Of a DNA stretch of 64,000 nucleotides, positions 45,404 to 52,961 are shown in pieces. The notes under the pieces are model-generated. The model searched no databases. It saw nothing but the letters and a program-made list of their open reading frames with translations, and had not been told where the DNA came from. The DNA is taken from assembly GCF_900176595.1 (NCBI RefSeq), contig NZ_LT838813.1:3862001-3926000 (forward strand). The letters are read 5' to 3'. The translations under genes and the position numbers were made by a program. Position 1 is the first letter of the stretch. Each line of letters begins with the position of its first letter. The DNA comes from Aquiflexum balticum DSM 16537 (GTDB lineage: Bacteria; Bacteroidota; Bacteroidia; Cytophagales; Cyclobacteriaceae).

Positions 45404-45811
45404 ATGGAATTGATTCTCACAAGAAGCTATTATCCGGAGGGAACCAACGGAAAGCTCCGTGATGGTGAGCAGCTGGTCTGCTCCACCATCGAGCTTCCCT
45501 GGAGGGAAAACCAGCGGATGGTATCGAGCATCCCGGAAGGGAGGTATGAGCTTGTAAAGCGATACACCGATAAACGGGGCTGGCATTTGCTGGTGAAAAA
45601 TGTACCCAATAGAAGCGGCATCCTTTTTCACCCTGCCAATGACGCCCTGAAGGAACTGAAGGGCTGTATAGCCCCGGTTTCAAAGGTCATCGGTCCAGGT
45701 AAAGGGACGGATTCCAAAACTGCCGATTCCAGGCTGAAAACACTTGTGTTTGAGGCCATGGAAAGAGGCGAAAATGTATTTCTCAATATTCAAAAAGCAA
45801 AAAGCGTATGA
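45404..45811 (+). CDS. DUF5675 family protein
   Basis: 135 residues from the ATG at 45404 (the frame is open from a TTG at 45395). The family pattern is clear: ELILTRSYYPEGTNGKL, CSTIELPWRENQ, SIPEGRYEL and GILFHPANDALKELKGCIAP (about 75-94), ending GENVFLNIQ. The H-P-A-N and G-C-I-A-P residues are the most conserved stretch and could be catalytic, but no activity is known to me. DUF5675 occurs in phage-like settings. Its stop overlaps the next gene by four bases. Confidence 0.8.
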   Translation: MELILTRSYYPEGTNGKLRDGEQLVCSTIELPWRENQRMVSSIPEGRYELVKRYTDKRGWHLLVKNVPNRSGILFHPANDALKELKGCIAPVSKVIGPGKGTDSKTADSRLKTLVFEAMERGENVFLNIQKAKSV

Positions 45812-46038
45812 CGATCATAGAAAGGGCGAAAGCCCCAACACCCAAGTTTTTCAAAGTGCTCCGAAACGTGGGTTTGGCACTAGCGGCAGCTGGTGGCGCT
45901 CTGTTGGCAGCACCAATCAGTTTACCGGCCGGAATAGTTGCCCTGGGCGGCTATCTCACCGTAGGTGGGACGGTACTGACTGCAGTCAGTCAGGTGACTG
46001 TAGAGGATGGTGCAAAAGCGGACAGGAAAGATGGCTAA
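45808..46038 (+). CDS. Small membrane protein, two hydrophobic segments (holin-like size)
   Basis: 76 residues with ATGA overlap to DUF5675. After K-A-P-T-P-K-F-F-K (about 8-16) there are two hydrophobic stretches (about 20-40 and 42-60, LALAAAGGALLAAP and LGGYLTVGGTVLT). Size and topology are holin-like, but sequence alone cannot show pore formation. It overlaps the following gene by eight bases. Confidence 0.7.
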   Translation: MTIIERAKAPTPKFFKVLRNVGLALAAAGGALLAAPISLPAGIVALGGYLTVGGTVLTAVSQVTVEDGAKADRKDG

Positions 46039-46240
46039 CCTGGTAAGTGGAGGAGGCACGAAGGCAGGAACTGCCGGAGGCACGTTGCTGAGTGTCCTGG
46101 TGAATATCAGCTCCGGGGATATCCTCCACACCTGTGTATTAGCTGCTGTTGGAGCGGTAGTGAGCTTTACCGTGTCCATTCTGCTAAAGGTGCTATTCCA
46201 ACGGTTCAAAAGAAAACATCCACCTCCGAAGGGGATGTGA
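46031..46240 (+). CDS. Small membrane protein, last of the four-gene cassette
   Basis: 69 residues from the ATG at 46031; an in-frame ATG at 46007 would add eight residues and increase overlap. A Gly-rich start (LVSGGGTKAGTAGG) leads to hydrophobic segments (about 17-30 and 37-58, TCVLAAVGAVVSFTVSILL) and ends in a basic tail (FKRKHPPPK). It is followed by a terminator. I recall comparable proteins after the same neighbours in other Bacteroidota. Confidence 0.65.
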   Translation: MANLVSGGGTKAGTAGGTLLSVLVNISSGDILHTCVLAAVGAVVSFTVSILLKVLFQRFKRKHPPPKGM

Positions 46241-46278
46241 TTCCCGCAAAGTCGGGAAAGTTTGTGTTCCTCTCACTG

Positions 46279-46305
46279 AAAAGGCCTCCTCATGGGGCCT
46301 TTTTT
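46279..46305. terminator. Bidirectional terminator
   Basis: AAAAGGCC (46279-46286) pairs with GGCCTTTT (46296-46303) with T/A runs on both sides. It closes the plus-strand cassette and the minus-strand DUF6943-like gene. Confidence 0.8.
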
Positions 46306-46727
46306 CATTTCAGGAGTATCTGAAACATGATGGCTCTCTTTACCTGCTTCACAAGCTCTACCTGCTTTTGCAGGATCTTAGCTTTCTTCTCAAAGTCCTG
46401 AAGGAGTGACAATGACTTTAGGTACTTCCTACGGTCTTTCAAGGCCTTTTCCTGCCCTGCCAGCAATACCGCTCTGGCATCACCTATCCTGATGAATGGG
46501 ACAACAGAACCGGTCAGGTGTGGCATAAACGCCTGTGCCTGCCAAAGACCGTAAGAGAGCCAGAAATAAAAGTTCCGTGCCTCCTCCGATTCTGTGTTGA
46601 TGGTGAAGCAATTGGGACAAGGGGTTTCGAGCGGCTTTCCCGCATTCAGTCCTTTGGAAAGAATGAAGAAATGAGGCTTAGAGCTGGTGGAGTTTTTTCG
46701 ATAAGTTTTGATCTGAAAAGTGTGCAT
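46305..46727 (-). CDS. DUF6943-like protein
   Basis: 140 residues from the ATG at 46727; the frame extends further up but the added 40 residues are hydrophobic, unlike the family. HFFILSKGLNAGKPLETPCPNCF (about 19-41), FYFWLSYGLWQAQAF and LTGSVVPFIRIGDA match DUF6943 as I know it. The tail (about 95-140) is a charged coiled coil. A C-P-N-C pair could bind zinc. It occurs in mobile elements; role unknown. Confidence 0.72.
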   Translation of the reverse strand: MHTFQIKTYRKNSTSSKPHFFILSKGLNAGKPLETPCPNCFTINTESEEARNFYFWLSYGLWQAQAFMPHLTGSVVPFIRIGDARAVLLAGQEKALKDRRKYLKSLSLLQDFEKKAKILQKQVELVKQVKRAIMFQILLK

Positions 46728-46985
46728 AATATGAGCATTTAAAGTTTTGCTCGCTCCGCTTCGCACACATTTCAAAAGAGAAAAGAAAAAAGGGAAAAAA
46801 AGAAAAGAGAAAGCCTTTTGCCAGGTGGGCATGGACAGGGCAGTCAAGGTTTTTTGGAAAAATACTACCCAGAGGGTGGAGATTTTTTCAAAAACCCGGA
46901 GGGCTTGACCTTGATGGTCTTGATCAGGGTTGGCCTTGCGGGGCCCGCCTAAATTAGCTGCACTCTTTGTTTTTGTTCGGTTTCG

Positions 46986-47489
46986 TCAACCAATATGATT
47001 TTCGATCCCATTCATGTCAAGATGTTGGTTTAGTAAGTCAAATCTCATTTCCTTCAGGTCATTGGTTTCTCTTAATTCATCGATCATTTTTCTGAGGGTT
47101 CTTTTTCTGGCATCTTTTGCCACAATCCTATTAAACATCTCTATGCCGTTGTAATTAGGGTTATCTGGTCTTCTTCGTGTAAAACTGATAAAGCTTTCCA
47201 AGCGAGTCTCAGGAATAATATTCCATGAAATACAGAGCATATTAGTAGCAGTAAGTAGCTCCCGATTGAAGGGATGTATTAATGCTTTGTCCTTGGATCC
47301 GGAAGAATTACTGTTGCCTGGAGAGTGATTCCCCTGCTCATGTATTAAAGGATTAAAAAGAGGAAGTGGGTCGTGTTTGATAATATCTAGAAATTCATTG
47401 GCACAATGAGTACCGACAAAAAAGTATTTCGATTGAGCGTCATAATCACCCCTGGGTCTATACGAAAAGATGTAGTATTTGTCATCCAA
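46986..47489 (-). CDS. Hypothetical protein of the mobile element
   Basis: 167 residues starting DDKYYIFSYRPRGDYD. The first half has alternating hydrophobic strands (KYFFVGTHCANEFLDII), the middle is Ser/Asn-rich and disordered (NHSPGNSNSSGSKD), and the end is helical and charged (MIDELRETNDLKEMRFDLL). I do not recognise the family. It has no close partner: the gap upstream is the non-coding segment. Confidence 0.55.
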   Translation of the reverse strand: MDDKYYIFSYRPRGDYDAQSKYFFVGTHCANEFLDIIKHDPLPLFNPLIHEQGNHSPGNSNSSGSKDKALIHPFNRELLTATNMLCISWNIIPETRLESFISFTRRRPDNPNYNGIEMFNRIVAKDARKRTLRKMIDELRETNDLKEMRFDLLNQHLDMNGIENHIG

Positions 47490-48019
47490 TGCCCCACAAC
47501 AGCCTTGTTTGTGTTGACCATTAAGAAGTTTTAAGTAGTTAACGGGTTGAATATAAAATTTTCGGTTGAGTTCTTTCTTTTTCTGGTTCTACAATTCATA
47601 AATTATCAATATTGTTAGCTGTGGAAATTGAATTTAGTGCGGGAACGCAGGAAAACCAAAACGGCTGGACGGAGGCTGTGGAGCGCAGCGTAATGGACGA
47701 ACGGCCAAGCCAGCCGTAGAGAGGAACGATCGGAGGCTTGCGAGCCGCCTGCGAGTGGAGCAAGGGGGCTAGACCGGAAAGCAGTGAGGTACGAACTGCG
47801 GGGGCTTGCTATGTGTGAAGTGAAATGCAGGGCTTTTGTAATTTTATCCTCCACAAAAGCCCGGAATGAAACGGAACTACACAAGGGCTGGCGTGATTTT
47901 TTGCTTTGAGCATCGGGAAAGGTATAAGCTATTGCCTGTGTGCAAGGATACCGTTGGGTTGTTGCAAAAAGCATGACAGTCCCGCAGCCCGCAGCGACCC
48001 GCAGGCGAGCAAAAACACT

Positions 48020-48090
48020 GGCAGCCGGTGGATTTTTAGCTATGCCACAAAGGGACGACTGGCAGGGCTAAAAAGACAGAGTAGGCTGCC
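48020..48090 (+). other. Nested three-part stem-loop in the non-coding segment
   Basis: Outer stem GGCAGCC (48020-48026) with GGCTGCC (48084-48090); middle TTTTTAGC (48033-48040) with GCTAAAAA (48067-48074); inner TGCCA (48043-48047) with TGGCA (48060-48064). All three are perfect and correctly nested, with small internal loops. The strand is chosen because a wobble in the neighbouring 48161 stem pairs only on the plus strand. Confidence 0.65.
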
Positions 48091-48160
48091 GTGAGGATGA
48101 CAACCGAGATGCAAGCAGCATGACAGGCTCGGAGCTTCAGCGGAGACCTGTAAGGCAACA

Positions 48161-48210
48161 CAGCTTATTTTTTGACCTTAAGAAAATAGACCCTTTCAAA
48201 AAATAGGCTG
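48161..48210 (+). other. 15-bp stem-loop in the non-coding segment
   Basis: CAGCTTATTTTTTGA (48161-48175) pairs with TCAAAAAATAGGCTG (48196-48210); all 15 positions pair if one U-G wobble is allowed on the plus strand. Loop 20 bases. Confidence 0.65.
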
Positions 48211-48481
48211 TGGTGGCCTGGCATGATGCTATGCCGAGGGCGGAAGACGAACACCGCTTTTCCTGCGTGGGGTCAGGGTTGGAAAAAAGCAAGTGTGGCA
48301 CGGTATGGAATGGAGCGAAGCGGAATGCAATAGCGGGCTACTCTTGCTGTGCGGTGCTGGAAGCTTGTGAGTGCAGCGCAGCGGAATGAGCAGGCTGGAG
48401 GCACAGGAGTGTGGGGAAGGACTATCTTCAGTAAGGGATTGACCTTAATTCGCTTCTCTTTGAAGGAGATCATGATGTATG

Positions 48482-49279
48482 TTAGACATCACTCAGTAAT
48501 TCCGCTTTACACTTTCTTAAAAAGTACTTGAATTGAAGTAAATCAGATTGGCTTCTGACATCATTATTGAAAGTAGAAGGCTTACCATAAATCAAGGATT
48601 CAAAAGTGATTAATACTTTGTTCGTGCCAAGGCCATCGTAAAGGTTTATAAGCCCATCAAATACTTGGTCTCCCATCATGATGAAAACTCCATGGATATT
48701 CAGGCTTATGGCGTGTTCAAAACTCATTATTTCTGATTCTGATAATTTCTCAGAAATTAGACCTCTATCTAACAGCCTTTTTACGAATTTCTTTCTAGCA
48801 TTATATGTATTAAATTTTTCTTGATTAAACGTATACTCGTTAATGTGGACTGTAACTTTTTCCAAATCGAGAAATTTGCACAAAGCCATTCTGTGCTGAC
48901 CGGTGGTAGTAAAATAAAGAGAGCCAAACTTTGAAACCGTTCTGGATTCGTTGTAATCACTTTGGGCGTGCTCGATCAACTCTTCATGAGTCATGTTTGA
49001 ATGACGAATATCCTTAAACCTTTTCAAATTATTCAGTAAGTCAATCCATGTAATATCAGTCCCATCGTTATAAGCATAGGCGTACTGGATACCTTTTATA
49101 TCTAGCGGACTAATGATTCCTCTGTAAGTCTTTGTTGAATTCCGAGAATAGAACCTATAGTTCTCAATTTCATTTATTCTGAGAACCTTTTCAGTATGCC
49201 ACTTTTTAGGCCGAATTGGGTATCTTTTTTTCAGCCAATCAAGGTTGCTCTGCTTACTCTCCACCATAGATTTCATCAA
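48482..49279 (-). CDS. GxHR-motif protein (ParB/sulfiredoxin-like core), partner of an HNH nuclease
   Basis: 265 residues; ATG at 49279, with in-frame ATGs at 49276 and 49267 also possible. The motif TTGQHRMALCKFLDLEKVTVHI (G127-Q-H129-R130) resembles the G-x-H-R of ParB-type and sulfiredoxin-like folds, which bind a nucleotide and can cut or regulate DNA. The rest (IFMMGDQVFDGLINLYDGLG and SLIYGKPSTFN) is unfamiliar. It overlaps the HNH gene by 26 bases, so the two are co-translated. ParB-like function is an inference from a short motif. Confidence 0.55.
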   Translation of the reverse strand: MMKSMVESKQSNLDWLKKRYPIRPKKWHTEKVLRINEIENYRFYSRNSTKTYRGIISPLDIKGIQYAYAYNDGTDITWIDLLNNLKRFKDIRHSNMTHEELIEHAQSDYNESRTVSKFGSLYFTTTGQHRMALCKFLDLEKVTVHINEYTFNQEKFNTYNARKKFVKRLLDRGLISEKLSESEIMSFEHAISLNIHGVFIMMGDQVFDGLINLYDGLGTNKVLITFESLIYGKPSTFNNDVRSQSDLLQFKYFLRKCKAELLSDV

Positions 49280-49934
49280 ATGTTGAATAGTTCTTAAAGC
49301 CTTTCCCTCTGTTGATCCTGCCTTGTTTTGTGTTGTCTATGCGATACTGAAGGAAGGAACAAAGAGCCTCAAACTGGACTTCTGGGACTTGGTAGGCACT
49401 GGCTTTAAATTCCTTTTTGATGATGCCCCAAATGGCAGCATAATTCATTTTGGATTTGCCAACATCTCCTTCCTTGTATTCGTTATATCGATCAATCAGA
49501 TGCTTCACATAGTTTTTCAATTCCGCTTTTTTACCAATGGCACCATCAGCGAATTCCATTTTCGGTTTGCTTCGGGATTTATAAACAATGGTCTGTGCAC
49601 TGATCGAATTGGCTACCGTGGAGTTGGACACATTGCCTTTGATGTTGATGGTATTTGATGACTTTGCACTGGATTTGCCTTTAGCTTTAATCATAAGATA
49701 GGTCTTGATTTGTTTGACCTCCTCCTCACTTATATCACCTTTTGTAATCTTGGAATGGCAAATCGGGCAAAGCATCAAAAGGTTGTCAGGGGAATTGTTT
49801 TCGGGATTTTCGTCAATATGATGAATTTCAAAATGATCCACATTCTGATCATCACAGATTGGGCACTGGGAATTAACCTCTTGTTGTAATAGAGATTTCG
49901 TTTTTTGGGGTATGGATTTTCGAGCTTTGGCCAT
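49254..49934 (-). CDS. HNH endonuclease
   Basis: 226 residues. The N-terminal zinc-HNH module is complete: CPIC (C24, C27), FEIHHIDENPENN (H38-H39), N51 in DNLLMLCPICH (C56, C59, H60). The centre (about 90-110) is a low-complexity linker rich in Ser/Asn/Val, and the C-terminal part (about 130-226) is helical (IWGIIKKEFKASAYQVP). HNH nucleases cut DNA with one metal ion. It starts three bases after the Fic gene and overlaps the GxHR gene, so it is the middle of a three-gene operon. Confidence 0.85.
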   Translation of the reverse strand: MAKARKSIPQKTKSLLQQEVNSQCPICDDQNVDHFEIHHIDENPENNSPDNLLMLCPICHSKITKGDISEEEVKQIKTYLMIKAKGKSSAKSSNTINIKGNVSNSTVANSISAQTIVYKSRSKPKMEFADGAIGKKAELKNYVKHLIDRYNEYKEGDVGKSKMNYAAIWGIIKKEFKASAYQVPEVQFEALCSFLQYRIDNTKQGRINRGKGFKNYSTFDEIYGGE

Positions 49935-49937
49935 GGT

Positions 49938-51032
49938 CTAACTTTGCTTCAGTAGTTGGTACAATTGCTGGTTGATGAAAATATTCTCTTTCCCGATAGG
50001 TTCGAGTTTTAGGATTCCAATGGATTCCAAAGTCTTTAAGTACCTGGAAGCGGCTTTTCTTTCTACGCCCAGCCCATTGGAGATATATTCTATTTTGGTA
50101 TAGGGATGAACAAACAATTGTTCGATCAAGTCTTTCGAGTAAATTTTCGGGGCTTCATTTTTTACCTTATCCTGGATCTCATTGAAGATGCTGTTGATCC
50201 CGTGGATCTGGGAAATAGCCTTAGTCGCAGTATCCTCAATTGCCTTGAGCATAAACAATATCCAACCTTCCCAATTGTCTTTAGTCCTCACCTCCTGTAG
50301 CAATTTGTAATAAGCTCCTTTGTGGCCTATTATGTAGCCACTGAGATATAGCATGGGTATTTCCAACAGGTTGTGAAGGATGAGGTAAAGCACGTTGATA
50401 ATCCTTCCCGTCCGGCCATTTCCATCATAGAATGGATGGATGCTCTCAAACTGGTAGTGTTGTATGGCCATCCTGATCAGGGGAGACATTCTATCGGGTT
50501 CATCATTGATAAAGTCTTCCAGATTTTTCATCAGTCTGACTATTGTTTCTTTATCGTCCGGTGGTGTATAGATGGTTTTACCCGTCAGATCGTTTTTTAG
50601 GGAAGTACCAGGTAGTTGTCTAATTCCGGCCTCATTCTCTTCCAATATGGATTGAATCCGGACAATACCATTGGTGTTTAGGAAGCCTTTCTTTTTAATC
50701 TCCTCAAAACCATAGAGCAGGGCTTCCCTGTACCGTAGGACTTCCTTGGTCGAAGGATCAATTGTCATCGACTTGGCTGCCAGAGCCTGATAGAGCTTGT
50801 CATGCGTGGTAATGATGTTCTCCACCTCTGAGCTAGCCTGTGCTTCTTTGAGTACAATGGCATTGATCAAAATACCCTGGTTGGGCAAGGTCCTTGCCAA
50901 TCCCTTCAGCTCTGCAAGGGCAACAGCAGCTTTACTTTCCTGTTTGAGGATTTGGATAGTCTCTACTTTTTCCACCGGAGGAGGTAGAAGAGGCAAATCA
51001 TTGAGTGGTTTCGATGGATCGATATTCTTCAT
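49938..51032 (-). CDS. Fic-family AMP-transferase with built-in inhibitory motif
   Basis: 364 residues. The N-terminal helix has SSEVEN (S67-x-x-x-E71-N72), matching the inhibitory (S/T)xxxE(G/N) motif that blocks ATP in class II Fic proteins. The active site HPFYDGNGRTGR is at 199-210 with catalytic H199. The C-terminus (about 300-364) is a winged helix (IEYISNGLGVERKAASRYLKTLE). Class II Fic proteins modify target proteins with AMP and self-regulate. Direct repeats 14 bases upstream may be operators for the winged helix. First gene of the operon with HNH and GxHR. Confidence 0.93.
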   Translation of the reverse strand: MKNIDPSKPLNDLPLLPPPVEKVETIQILKQESKAAVALAELKGLARTLPNQGILINAIVLKEAQASSEVENIITTHDKLYQALAAKSMTIDPSTKEVLRYREALLYGFEEIKKKGFLNTNGIVRIQSILEENEAGIRQLPGTSLKNDLTGKTIYTPPDDKETIVRLMKNLEDFINDEPDRMSPLIRMAIQHYQFESIHPFYDGNGRTGRIINVLYLILHNLLEIPMLYLSGYIIGHKGAYYKLLQEVRTKDNWEGWILFMLKAIEDTATKAISQIHGINSIFNEIQDKVKNEAPKIYSKDLIEQLFVHPYTKIEYISNGLGVERKAASRYLKTLESIGILKLEPIGKENIFINQQLYQLLKQS

Positions 51033-51045
51033 TCCTATTAATTAC

Positions 51046-51136
51046 GTGAGACAAAAATACAAAAATTGGGACATGAAACAAGTTATATGTACCGTGATGG
51101 GACATGAGACAAAAACATTAAAAACGGGACATGAAA
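51046..51136. promoter_or_regulatory. Imperfect 33-bp direct repeats upstream of fic
   Basis: 51046-51078 and 51104-51136 agree at 27 of 33 positions and share GAGACAAAAA and GGGACATGAAA. Extra partial copies of GGGACATGA lie at about 51099. They start 14 bases before the fic ATG, so they cover its leader and promoter. They could be operators for autoregulation or iterons for the element. Confidence 0.6.
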
Positions 51137-51164
51137 ATCTGCACATGTACCACTAAGGGACACG

Positions 51165-51827
51165 TCATATCCTTTTGTCCTTGGCCTCCTTCTCAAAAGC
51201 TATTACATTCATCATCTCCCTCATCCTTGATCTAACCCTATTCCCATAACAGTTCTCTATCTCACTGGCGGAAAGGTTGGTCGTGGCATGCGTGAGCATG
51301 TGGCGGCTGATGAACATATCATAGCGGCTCAAAAGAATCTCGGCCATTACATTGGTTTCGTTTCCATAATACTTGATGTTGGATTCCACGCCCAAGTCAT
51401 CAAAACAATAGGCTTTAGGGATCAGCTCTCCGCTTGTTTGCTGGAAGGCTGCTTTGGAGTATTTGTTGATAACAGGATAGCCGTCCTGGATGAATTCCAG
51501 GGTGATATCACGAGCGGATTTGATGATGTACTGTTTTTTGGGAGCAAGCATGAATCGGAGCAAGGTCATCAGGGAGGTTTTGCCACAACCGACAGGGCCG
51601 GTCAGCAAAATGCCTTTGTGTAAGTCAATGCCGTGCTTTTCAGCATTGGGTTTGTCCTGATAGAAGTAGACCAGAAGTTTGAATATAATCAAGTGGTCTT
51701 CCTTCCACATCCTGAATTTTGGACTAATGTAGGCTTTGCCTGCTTTCTCCAGGAATTCAAGGCATTTGTCGAATTGGATGACGTTGCTTCGAACACTCTC
51801 TGAGTGAGACTTAGAGTGGCTCGCCAT
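51165..51827 (-). CDS. DnaC/IstB-like AAA+ ATPase of the mobile element
   Basis: 220 residues from the ATG at 51827, which reduces overlap with the preceding gene to 17 bases; a longer form from 51905 is possible. It has Walker A GPVGCGKTS, Walker B AYCFDDLG, and a sensor region (THATTNLSASEIE) with R in YGNRVRSRMREMM, the arrangement of helicase-loader ATPases. Such proteins load the replicative helicase or help transposition. The three upstream genes form a control/replication block. Confidence 0.8.
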   Translation of the reverse strand: MASHSKSHSESVRSNVIQFDKCLEFLEKAGKAYISPKFRMWKEDHLIIFKLLVYFYQDKPNAEKHGIDLHKGILLTGPVGCGKTSLMTLLRFMLAPKKQYIIKSARDITLEFIQDGYPVINKYSKAAFQQTSGELIPKAYCFDDLGVESNIKYYGNETNVMAEILLSRYDMFISRHMLTHATTNLSASEIENCYGNRVRSRMREMMNVIAFEKEAKDKRI

Positions 51828-52575
51828 AGTCCTTGCCGGTTCCTGAGTGGAGGTTTCCGGGTTTAGGACCTGGCTGATAGTTTCGCTGATCTTTTGCATA
51901 GGCATTGAATTTTTGTGCGTTCAGCATCCAGTTGCGGGCGGCTGCTTTCCAGTCCTTCATCTTGGAGCGGCCACCTACCAGCCAGCCATTGCTCTGGAAG
52001 TAGTTGTAAAACTTCTCGGCCTCCACGGGCGGATAGCCTTTTTCATCAAAGTAGATTTTGACATGATCTTCCAAAGGAGGGATGTCTGGACCATAGCCTG
52101 AGACTTCTTTTTTCTTTTGCCGCAACTTTTCTTTTTTCTTCATTTCCAAATCATTTGAACCAGTCTCCATTTTTTTTGCTCGCTCACCCAAGTTTGTTGC
52201 GTTTTCACTGTTTAAAGGGTTTGTATTGTTTGTAAAAGGTCTCACAGCTATTTCACTTCCATTATCAGCACCTGTATCACTACCCTTATCAAAACTGTAC
52301 AGGTAAATGAGGCTGCCCCGGTGCGGATTGTAGGAAGGTTCATATCGGATAAATCCGAAACGATCCAACTCCTTCAAGCACTTGGTATAAGTATTTACCG
52401 AACCAATTTTTGACAACCTCATCAGCTCATCCCTGGATACAGAAATGGGGTTCTTGAAAAAGTTAAGGTTCCATCGCCTGAACAAGGCCATATACAAACT
52501 GATATGGTAGGGCGTGAGCCTGGTATCTGCATCCATCTGCTGGAACACTGCGGAAAGGTGCTTGATGTAGTTCAT
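51811..52575 (-). CDS. Replication-type protein with N-terminal winged helix
   Basis: 254 residues: a winged-helix-like N-terminus (about 20-95, SRDELMRLSKIGSVNTYTKCLKEL and FIRYEPSYNPHRG), a long charged linker (about 100-170) and a C-terminal domain (FYNYFQSNGWLVGGRSKMKDWKAAARNWM, about 190-218) found in DnaD- or primosome-like phage replication proteins. It overlaps the ATPase and probably acts with it in element replication. Assignment is by layout and motif, not by a confident family match. Confidence 0.6.
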   Translation of the reverse strand: MNYIKHLSAVFQQMDADTRLTPYHISLYMALFRRWNLNFFKNPISVSRDELMRLSKIGSVNTYTKCLKELDRFGFIRYEPSYNPHRGSLIYLYSFDKGSDTGADNGSEIAVRPFTNNTNPLNSENATNLGERAKKMETGSNDLEMKKKEKLRQKKKEVSGYGPDIPPLEDHVKIYFDEKGYPPVEAEKFYNYFQSNGWLVGGRSKMKDWKAAARNWMLNAQKFNAYAKDQRNYQPGPKPGNLHSGTGKDYGEPL

Positions 52576-52590
52576 GCCCGGCCATGTGCT

Positions 52591-52872
52591 TTACCTCAAG
52601 CGGTTTTGAAACTTGTTGGACTGGAGCATCGCCTGAATGTCCGCATAGTCGTAATAGATTACTCCTCCGATCTTGGTAAAGGGTAATGTGCCGTTTACCC
52701 GTAGGTTCTGTAAAGTGCCGGGCGAAATGCCCAAAAGCTTGCGGACCTCATAGGATTTTAGCCATTTCTTTGTAGGCTGACCGGAATGTTCTTTGAGTAA
52801 TCTTTTGAGGTCTTCCAGGAGCTCGATCTTGAACTCACGCAGGTCGTCTGTGGTAATTACTTCTGCTGCCAT
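52591..52872 (-). CDS. Excisionase-like helix-turn-helix protein
   Basis: 93 residues: a charged N-terminal helix, then KWLKSYEVRKLLGISPGTLQNLRVNGTLPFTKIGGVIYYDYADI (about 39-83), the MerR-17/excisionase-type winged HTH. Such proteins bind att-site arms or promoters in Bacteroidota conjugative elements. The gene lies 15 bases upstream of the replication protein gene. Confidence 0.85.
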   Translation of the reverse strand: MAAEVITTDDLREFKIELLEDLKRLLKEHSGQPTKKWLKSYEVRKLLGISPGTLQNLRVNGTLPFTKIGGVIYYDYADIQAMLQSNKFQNRLR

Positions 52873-52961
52873 ATCTTAACAAATGTTTATTGAACAGCGA
52901 AGATGTTCCCGTTTAGTGGGTTTTATTCACAAGCTAATCCGAAGTTCGGAAAGATTTTATC

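Larger units (their letters stand above)
47490..48481. other. Long GC-rich non-coding segment with many stem-loops (candidate structured RNA)
   Basis: No convincing protein gene lies here. From about 47640 to 48450 the sequence is clearly richer in GC than its flanks and has perfect stems: GGGCTTTTGT (47830-47839) with ACAAAAGCCC (47853-47862); ACGGCTGG (47661) with CCAGCCGT (47710); a three-part nested stem at 48020-48090; and a 15-bp stem at 48161-48210. A 14-mer AGCGnAGCGkAATG occurs three times (47682, 48314, 48375). The pattern suggests a large structured RNA or a DNA structure used in transfer. Confidence 0.6.

Noticed and set aside
45808-46240. Type I toxin-antitoxin pair
   Set aside because: Both small membrane proteins are on the same strand in an operon, with no antisense RNA promoter visible.
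47615-47974. 119-codon open frame on the minus strand in the GC-rich segment
   Set aside because: Odd composition, no recognisable motif, overlaps a perfect hairpin and lies in a region better explained as structured non-coding DNA.
48273-48473. 66-codon minus-strand open frame
   Set aside because: No ribosome site or motif, and it lies across two copies of the 14-mer; probably chance.
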